Source: Bacteroidota bacterium
GTDB taxonomy: Bacteria > Bacteroidota > Bacteroidia > Bacteroidales > CAJPTX01
Length of the DNA: 10,942 bases
Reading direction: 5' to 3'
Assembly: GCA_002748015.1 (NCBI GenBank)
Contig: PDRH01000023.1
Coordinates: 1-10,942 of the forward strand
Shown here: one piece after another, positions 6,849-10,942 of the stretch
Layout of the letters: every line of letters begins with the position of its first letter
Numbering within the stretch: position 1 is the stretch's first letter
Program-made: the position numbers and the translations under genes
Notes under the pieces: model-generated
Database searches by the model: none
What the model saw: the letters and a program-made list of their open reading frames with translations, nothing else
Told to the model about the DNA's origin: nothing

Positions 6849-8702
6849 CTAGCGACCACCTCGGCAGCTGCTGGCGATAGCCCTATAGGCCTGGCGTATA
6901 CCCAGCTCGCCAGCACGGCTCAAATCCTGGCAAGCCTGCTCTTCCTTCTCGAGGAGTAGGCGTATCAAACCCCGGTTGAAGTATGCCTCGGCAAAGTTCG
7001 GCCAGCTCGCGATGGCACGGGTCAGCAGCTCCTCGGCCCGCTCGGGTTGCCGCTGCAGATAGTAGGCTGTTGCCAGCGTGTAGTCTATGTAGGGGGAGGG
7101 GGTTGCCACCTGCAGCTGCTCCAGCTGGGCTATTGGCCTGCTGTAATCCGTATTCGTGGCTATCGGCTTGTAGCCCTGCCTGGCGGCTATACCATCCTGC
7201 GAATCCACTGCGGCATAGCGTAATCGGTCTATGCTCTCCACGGCCCTGCGGTAGCTGGCCAGGGGGCGTAGCAGGGGATTCTGCTCAGCGAGCGATTCGA
7301 GGGCTAGCCGGGTGGGGGAGTGCGCCCCCCCCTCTCCGGGATGCTCTATCGCCATGCGGAGCCGCCCGAGCTGCGTGCTGTCCGGCAGGTACCGTATGGG
7401 CACCCACTCCTCGTAGTCCTGCTCGCCACCCTCAACGATTCGGGCCAACGGCAGGGGACGGTCGCCGGCCGGTTCATTCTCCAGGGCCTTCTGCCCAGTG
7501 CTGAAGCCCTCCTCGAAGGCCATCAGCACATCGTAGCGTTTGCCCGTGTCGCTAAGGTCGCCGAGCTCCCCCCTTCGGTAGCGCCCGGCCAGCCTACGGG
7601 ACGCATCGTAGTCCCGCTTGGCCTCACGCCTTCTTCCCTGGCCTAGCCGCACCTCAGCCCGTAGCCCGTAGCCCAGGGTGAACTCCGGGCAGATGGCAAG
7701 GGCTACGCTCAGGCTCCTGTCCGCCAGGGCGAGCTGCCCGAGTGCCAGGTGGGCCAGCGCGAGGTTGTAGCGGATGAAGATATTGCGGGGGGAAATCCGG
7801 CTGGCCGCCTCATAGTCCCGTGCGGCCAGACGGTACTCCTTGAGCTGCATGTAGAGCTGCCCACGGTTGTAGTAGGCCATGGAGTTCTGGGGCGTAAGGG
7901 CGATAACCTGCGTGAGGGTCTCAACCGCTCCGCGGAGCTGCCCTCCACTTCCCTGTATCAGCGCCCGCATGATGAGAGCCTGGGCCGACTGGGGGTCTAG
8001 CTCGAGGGCCTCGTCCACCTGCTGGCGGGCGGAGTCCATGTGCTGGCCCACGTAGTAGAAGCGGGCTAGATGGATGTGGGGTGAGGGGTCGAACGGATGG
8101 GCGATGATGGCATCCAGGTAGTCCCGCCGTGCGCTCAGGGTATCCCCATGGAGGAGGTAGGCCGTTCCGCGGTTGAGCCGTGCATTCAGGTGCTGGGGTT
8201 CGTGCTCGAGCTGCACGCTGAAATCCGCAATCGCCGAGGGGTAGTCCTTGAGCATGAAGTAGCCTATCCCCCGCATGAAGCGTATGCCCGCTGAGCTGGG
8301 GCGCAGCTCCACGCCCTGCTGGAGATCCTTCATCCCCTCCCCGGGCGCCCCGAGCTCCCCGGTCACTATCCCCCGCAGCATGAGGGCATCCACAGCGAAG
8401 GGATGCCGCCCCAGCAGTCTGTCCAAATCGCGCTTTGCGCCCCGGTGGTCCCCCAGCTGGTACTTGCAGAGCGCACGCAGGTACAGACCTATACGGTCGT
8501 CCGGGCGGTAGTCCAGGTAGTCCCGCAGCGTAACGATGGCCTCCGTGTACCGCTTGTCCTGGTAGGCTTCGTGAGCCCGTCGCAGGTAGTAGTACCGGTC
8601 GAGCTGCGCATCCGCAACCCGCACGCACGCCAGCAGGAGAACCAGCAGTAGGATGGAAAAAAGGGGGGAGCGTACACTCCCCCCGTATTGCTCAAGCTGC
8701 AT
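6849..8702 (-). CDS. Exported tetratricopeptide-repeat protein
   Basis: A 617-residue TPR protein of unknown role, probably a periplasmic or membrane-anchored scaffold. The N terminus has an export signal: basic Arg11, hydrophobic core 14-25 (LFSILLLVLLLA), then either a lipobox (LLAC, Cys26) or a signal peptidase I site (ADA, 30-32). About ten TPR units follow (about 34-370; e.g. LNRGTAYLLHGD at 176-187, YYNRGQLYMQLKEY at 277-290). A non-TPR linker (about 375-530), including ELGDLSDTGKRYDVLMAF (379-396), precedes two more units (about 535-605) and a Cys at 613. The linker resembles one in other Bacteroidetes TPR proteins, but I cannot name a function. The start at 8702 is the only ATG ahead of the signal; an in-frame TAA lies nine bases upstream. 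pepP ends 43 bp upstream, so the two are probably co-transcribed; I find no separate promoter. Oddities: a terminator-like hairpin within codons 7-16 and a G8 tract at codons 457-460. Confidence 0.85.
   Translation of the reverse strand: MQLEQYGGSVRSPLFSILLLVLLLACVRVADAQLDRYYYLRRAHEAYQDKRYTEAIVTLRDYLDYRPDDRIGLYLRALCKYQLGDHRGAKRDLDRLLGRHPFAVDALMLRGIVTGELGAPGEGMKDLQQGVELRPSSAGIRFMRGIGYFMLKDYPSAIADFSVQLEHEPQHLNARLNRGTAYLLHGDTLSARRDYLDAIIAHPFDPSPHIHLARFYYVGQHMDSARQQVDEALELDPQSAQALIMRALIQGSGGQLRGAVETLTQVIALTPQNSMAYYNRGQLYMQLKEYRLAARDYEAASRISPRNIFIRYNLALAHLALGQLALADRSLSVALAICPEFTLGYGLRAEVRLGQGRRREAKRDYDASRRLAGRYRRGELGDLSDTGKRYDVLMAFEEGFSTGQKALENEPAGDRPLPLARIVEGGEQDYEEWVPIRYLPDSTQLGRLRMAIEHPGEGGAHSPTRLALESLAEQNPLLRPLASYRRAVESIDRLRYAAVDSQDGIAARQGYKPIATNTDYSRPIAQLEQLQVATPSPYIDYTLATAYYLQRQPERAEELLTRAIASWPNFAEAYFNRGLIRLLLEKEEQACQDLSRAGELGIRQAYRAIASSCRGGR
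7325..7332 (-). repeat. G8 homopolymer inside the TPR gene
   Basis: Eight consecutive G on the coding strand, spanning codons 457-460 (E-G-G-A). A gain or loss of one base would shift the frame in the linker and remove the last two TPR units. Tracts of this length are common substrates for slipped-strand mispairing, but phase variation here is only a possibility. Confidence 0.5.
8657..8684 (-). terminator. Intrinsic terminator embedded in the TPR signal-peptide codons
   Basis: On the minus strand GGGGGGAG (8684-8677), loop TGTACG (8676-8671), CTCCCCCC (8670-8663), then TTTTTT (8662-8657). The 8-bp perfect G/C stem, 6-base loop and immediate U6 have every property of a Rho-independent terminator. 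It lies 61 bases after the pepP stop, with no other terminator between, yet inside codons 7-16 of the TPR gene. It may end most pepP transcripts, with read-through when ribosomes cover the hairpin. Confidence 0.7.
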
Positions 8703-8745
8703 TCGCAGTTATAGCTTCTAGCAGGCTTCAGAACAGCGCGTTGGC

Positions 8746-10161
8746 CTACATGTTCTCCTGCACCACCCGGCACACATCCTCCGGGCGAATCGGGATGCGC
8801 TCATCCTTCACGATGATCTCGCAGCCATCCGCCGTTACGAGGATATCATCCTCCAGGCGAATGCCCCCGAAGTCGTAGAACTTCTCCAGCTCATCGAAGT
8901 CCAGGAAGGCCGAGTTGATCTTCTCGTTCCGCCACTTTTTGATCAGGTCCGGTATGAAGTATATCCCCGGCTCAACGGTCACCACGAAGCCCTCCTGCAG
9001 CGCACGCCCGCAGCGTAGGCCACCGAGCCCGAACTGGCTAGAGCGCACGATGCTCTCGTCGTAGCCCACGTAGTCCTCACCGAAGCCCTCCATGTCATGC
9101 ACATCCATGCCCATCATGTGGCCCAAGCCGTGGGGCATGAAGAGGGAGTGCGCGCCGCTGGCCACCGCCTCATCCACATCGCCCTTCATCACGCCCAGCT
9201 CCTTGAGGCCCTCGGCCAGTACGCGGCTCACCGCCTGGTGCACGTCTCGGTAGGGTATCCCCGGACGGCTCATCTGCACACCCAGCTCCACGCCCGCCAG
9301 CACGGTGTTGTACACATGCAGCTGCCGGTCCGTGAACTCCCCGTCCACCGGGATGGTACGCGTGTTATCCGATGCGTAGTGCGAGAGGGTCTCCGCCCCC
9401 GCATCCACCAGGAGCAAGCGCCCCTTCTTCAGGTACTGCGAGTGGTCGTGGTTATGCAGAATCTGCCCGTTCTGCGAGAGGATGGTCGGGAAGGAGGTCT
9501 GGCAACCGTAGCCCACCGCAATGCCCTCCATCGTGCCGTAGATATGCTGCTCCAGCTCCCCGCTATGCGCCATGCGCATCGCCGTGGTGTGCATCTCGTA
9601 GCCTATGCCGGCGGCCTCCTTCAGCTCCTTCACCTCCTCAATGCCCTTGCAGGAACGCATCGCAACCACCGCCTTTATCAAATCCTCGGACACGTAGTCC
9701 TTCACGCGCCCCGACTTCAGCCCCAGCAGCTTGCTCAGCGTCAGGAAGTGCTCACCACGGTAGGGTGGCAGGAAGTGCACCTTACGCCCACCGGCCACCG
9801 CCTCGTGCAGCGTCTCCTTCAGCTCATCGTAGGGCCGGACGCAGTCCATCTGCACGCCCACCCTCTCCCCGAGGCTCAGCATCGAGGGCTGCTTACCCAT
9901 CCAGATGATATCCTCCATCGACACGTCGTTACCGAAGATGTAGTCCTTCCCGTTGTCTATGTCGATTATCCCCGCCAGCTGCGGCATATCCAGACCGAAG
10001 TAGTAGAGGAACGAGCTATCCTGGCGGAACTTAAAGGTGTTGTGGGGGTAGTTTATCGGGGACTCAACATTCCCCAGCAGCAATACCAAGCCAGAGCGTA
10101 CCCTCTCGCGCAGACCCTGGCGGCGGCGAGTGTAAACCGCCGCTTCAAATGGTAATTTCAT
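8746..10161 (-). CDS. pepP: Xaa-Pro aminopeptidase (M24B, PepP type)
   Basis: A 471-residue cytoplasmic metallo-aminopeptidase that removes an N-terminal residue next to proline, useful to a peptide-fermenting organism. The N-terminal AMP_N domain (about 1-150; NYPHNTFKFRQDSSFLYYFG at 37-56) is followed by the pita-bread M24 domain (about 180-460). All five metal ligands are visible: Asp253 (VDAGAE), Asp265 (SDNTRT), His348 (HGLGHMMG), Glu397 (VEPGIY) and Glu437 (RLEDD). The substrate-site histidines are in HNHDH (236-240) and at His355 (DVHD). Length is close to E. coli PepP (441). The start at 10161 gives the expected MKLPFEAAVYTRRR; upstream is ACATAGGAT, a weak ribosome site. It precedes the TPR gene and is 115 bp after the DUF89-like gene. 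Prolidase is the alternative, but the AMP_N domain arrangement and H-x-L-G-x-D-V-H-D-like motif favour PepP. Confidence 0.94.
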   Translation of the reverse strand: MKLPFEAAVYTRRRQGLRERVRSGLVLLLGNVESPINYPHNTFKFRQDSSFLYYFGLDMPQLAGIIDIDNGKDYIFGNDVSMEDIIWMGKQPSMLSLGERVGVQMDCVRPYDELKETLHEAVAGGRKVHFLPPYRGEHFLTLSKLLGLKSGRVKDYVSEDLIKAVVAMRSCKGIEEVKELKEAAGIGYEMHTTAMRMAHSGELEQHIYGTMEGIAVGYGCQTSFPTILSQNGQILHNHDHSQYLKKGRLLLVDAGAETLSHYASDNTRTIPVDGEFTDRQLHVYNTVLAGVELGVQMSRPGIPYRDVHQAVSRVLAEGLKELGVMKGDVDEAVASGAHSLFMPHGLGHMMGMDVHDMEGFGEDYVGYDESIVRSSQFGLGGLRCGRALQEGFVVTVEPGIYFIPDLIKKWRNEKINSAFLDFDELEKFYDFGGIRLEDDILVTADGCEIIVKDERIPIRPEDVCRVVQENM

Positions 10162-10194
10162 ATCCTATGTCGTCTTTGTTCGTGAAAACTCTTG

Positions 10195-10226
10195 CGAAGA
10201 TACTACAATTCTCCGCTTACACCAAA
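10195..10226 (-). promoter_or_regulatory. Candidate pepP promoter
   Basis: On the minus strand TTTG (10226-10223), 20 bp, TATCTTCG (10202-10195): 4/4 and 7/8 matches to the Bacteroidetes promoter, leaving a leader of about 30 bases. It would drive pepP and, if the hairpin at 8657-8684 is read through, the TPR gene. Confidence 0.45.
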
Positions 10227-10227
10227 T

Positions 10228-10243
10228 GGGGCTAAATAGCCCC
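10228..10243 (-). terminator. Palindrome after the DUF89-like gene, next to the pepP -33 box
   Basis: GGGGCTA (10228-10234) and TAGCCCC (10237-10243) form a perfect 7-bp inverted repeat round AA. On the minus strand it lies 33 bases after the DUF89-like stop codon and is followed by ATTTGG, a poor U tract that includes the pepP -33 box. It could be a weak terminator, an operator for pepP, or both. A further GGCTC/GAGCC pair (10246-10268) lies between it and the stop codon. Confidence 0.45.
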
Positions 10244-10276
10244 CCGGCTCGCCAGGCCGCCGGGAGCCACGCCGGG

Positions 10277-10942
10277 CTACCCGTACACCTCCTGGAGGCG
10301 AAGGGTAGGGGAGAGGACCACCGTGTCGCCCAGCCCTATGCCGAAGGTCTCAGCCACCGCCTCGCAGCGGCAGGTGAACAGGCAGAAGAGCCGCTCATCA
10401 TGCACCGGGAAGAGGGACTCGAGGTGCAGCTCCCCCTTGGCGATGATCAGGTCAGCCTCACCGTATAGCTCCTGCAGCCGCTCGCTCGCATGGTGCAGCA
10501 GCAGGCCAGCCCCCCCGCAGCCGCTCGCCAGCACATTGCAGCTCTGCCGCATGCCCACGTAGTCCGCATCCTGCCCAGAGGCAGACAGCCCACCGTACGA
10601 TGAGCTCACCACGCAGGTAACATTCGAAAGGGGGATGCTGCGGATGAACATCCTGTCCAGCACCAGCTCCCCCGACTCCCCCGCAATGTACAGAACGTTC
10701 GCCCCCCGTCGCAACCTCGACCGCAGCTCCTGGCTGTGGTCGACAGACAGGGTGACCGACATCAGGCTATCTATCATGGACAGCATATCGTCCTGCTCAG
10801 CATGCAGAAAATCCAGCCTTGTACCCGCCAACGCCACCCGAAGGGCCGCCCGGAACGAGTTGGGCGCCATCCGCACCCGCACCTTCAGGATGGACTGCAA
10901 AGCCAGCACCCTTTCATTCATCGCCTTCTTCCGCTCCCAGCA
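10277..10942 (-). CDS. DUF89/ARMT1-like protein lacking hallmark residues, 5' end cut
   Basis: The last 221 codons of a gene that enters from the right edge. The frame is open to base 10942, giving CWERKKA before the Met at 10921, so that Met is probably internal. The pattern K-x-x-NE-x-x-L, FRAALRVALAG, VLYI..GE.V.D, ADLIIAKG and the C-terminal GIGLGDTVVL follow the DUF89 (ARMT1-like, PF01937) family, whose active members are metal-dependent phosphatases acting on damaged phospho-metabolites. Counting from the Met at 10921, the family motif GDNAGE reads AGESGE (80-85); the second metal motif, usually ..LND.T.EDA, reads as a Ser/Gly-rich stretch at 106-119; and KGQGN.E reads KGELHLE (162-168). 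The Asp/Asn metal ligands thus appear lost, while Lys162 and Asp89 remain. The frame is intact, suggesting a maintained non-catalytic or altered protein. Family membership is by eye from scattered motifs. Confidence 0.72.
   Translation of the reverse strand, partial: CWERKKAMNERVLALQSILKVRVRMAPNSFRAALRVALAGTRLDFLHAEQDDMLSMIDSLMSVTLSVDHSQELRSRLRRGANVLYIAGESGELVLDRMFIRSIPLSNVTCVVSSSYGGLSASGQDADYVGMRQSCNVLASGCGGAGLLLHHASERLQELYGEADLIIAKGELHLESLFPVHDERLFCLFTCRCEAVAETFGIGLGDTVVLSPTLRLQEVYG

Noticed and set aside
7311..7332. GGGGG/CCCCC hairpin inside the TPR gene
   Set aside because: There is no U tract on either strand and the pairing follows simply from the homopolymer runs.
7921..8628. A 235-codon minus-strand frame inside the TPR gene, and other long overlapping frames across recG and the TPR gene
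   Set aside because: The TPR frame contains clear repeats and a signal peptide, and recG has all its helicase motifs. The overlapping frames show only Pro/Arg/Gly-rich composition.
9097..10155. A 352-codon open frame on the plus strand across most of pepP
   Set aside because: It is antisense to a gene with all catalytic residues in place. Its His-, Leu- and Arg-rich product has no recognisable motif, as expected for a mirrored frame in GC-rich DNA.
1..10942. Possible avoidance or enrichment of CTAG
   Set aside because: A rough count by eye gave a few tens of sites, within about two-fold of what the base composition predicts; no clear signal.

Overview
This window reads as ordinary chromosome from a member of the Bacteroidetes, most likely Porphyromonas or a close relative. 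Four things point there: a HmuY/HmuR-type haem-uptake pair, a GlsB-type N-acyltransferase with close counterparts in Bacteroidales, promoters of the TTTG-N(18-20)-TAnnTTTG type, and A-rich or weak Shine-Dalgarno regions. Coding DNA is GC-rich and intergenic stretches are AT-richer. Six of the seven visible stop codons are TAG. I see no tRNA, rRNA, IS element, CRISPR array or phage gene.

Left third (1-3535). A two-gene haem-acquisition operon lies on the minus strand: a HmuY-like surface lipoprotein (2687-3400), then a HmuR-like TonB-dependent receptor (221-2500). It has a clear promoter in front, a 10-bp hairpin between the genes and a textbook terminator after the receptor. The additional genes of the P. 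gingivalis hmu operon therefore do not follow directly. The extreme left holds only a possible promoter for a gene that leaves the window.

Middle (3536-6848). recG, the branch-migration helicase, runs on the plus strand from a promoter so close to its ATG that the mRNA may be nearly leaderless. It converges with a minus-strand glsB-like N-acyltransferase gene for glycine lipids. A foldable 197-bp gap separates them.

Right part (6849-10942), all on the minus strand. From upstream to downstream: the 3' part of a DUF89/ARMT1-like gene (cut by the window edge, hallmark metal-binding residues missing), pepP (Xaa-Pro aminopeptidase, M24), and a large exported TPR protein. pepP and the TPR gene are 43 bp apart. 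A near-perfect intrinsic terminator (8-bp G/C stem, 6-nt loop, six U) lies inside codons 7-16 of the TPR gene, in the signal-peptide coding part. This is the most unusual structure in the window: it could stop pepP transcripts unless ribosomes are already translating the TPR start.

No gene cluster here amounts to a clearly new multi-gene system. The points worth following are the embedded terminator, the degenerate DUF89 protein, and the apparent loss of His haem ligands in both members of the haem pair.
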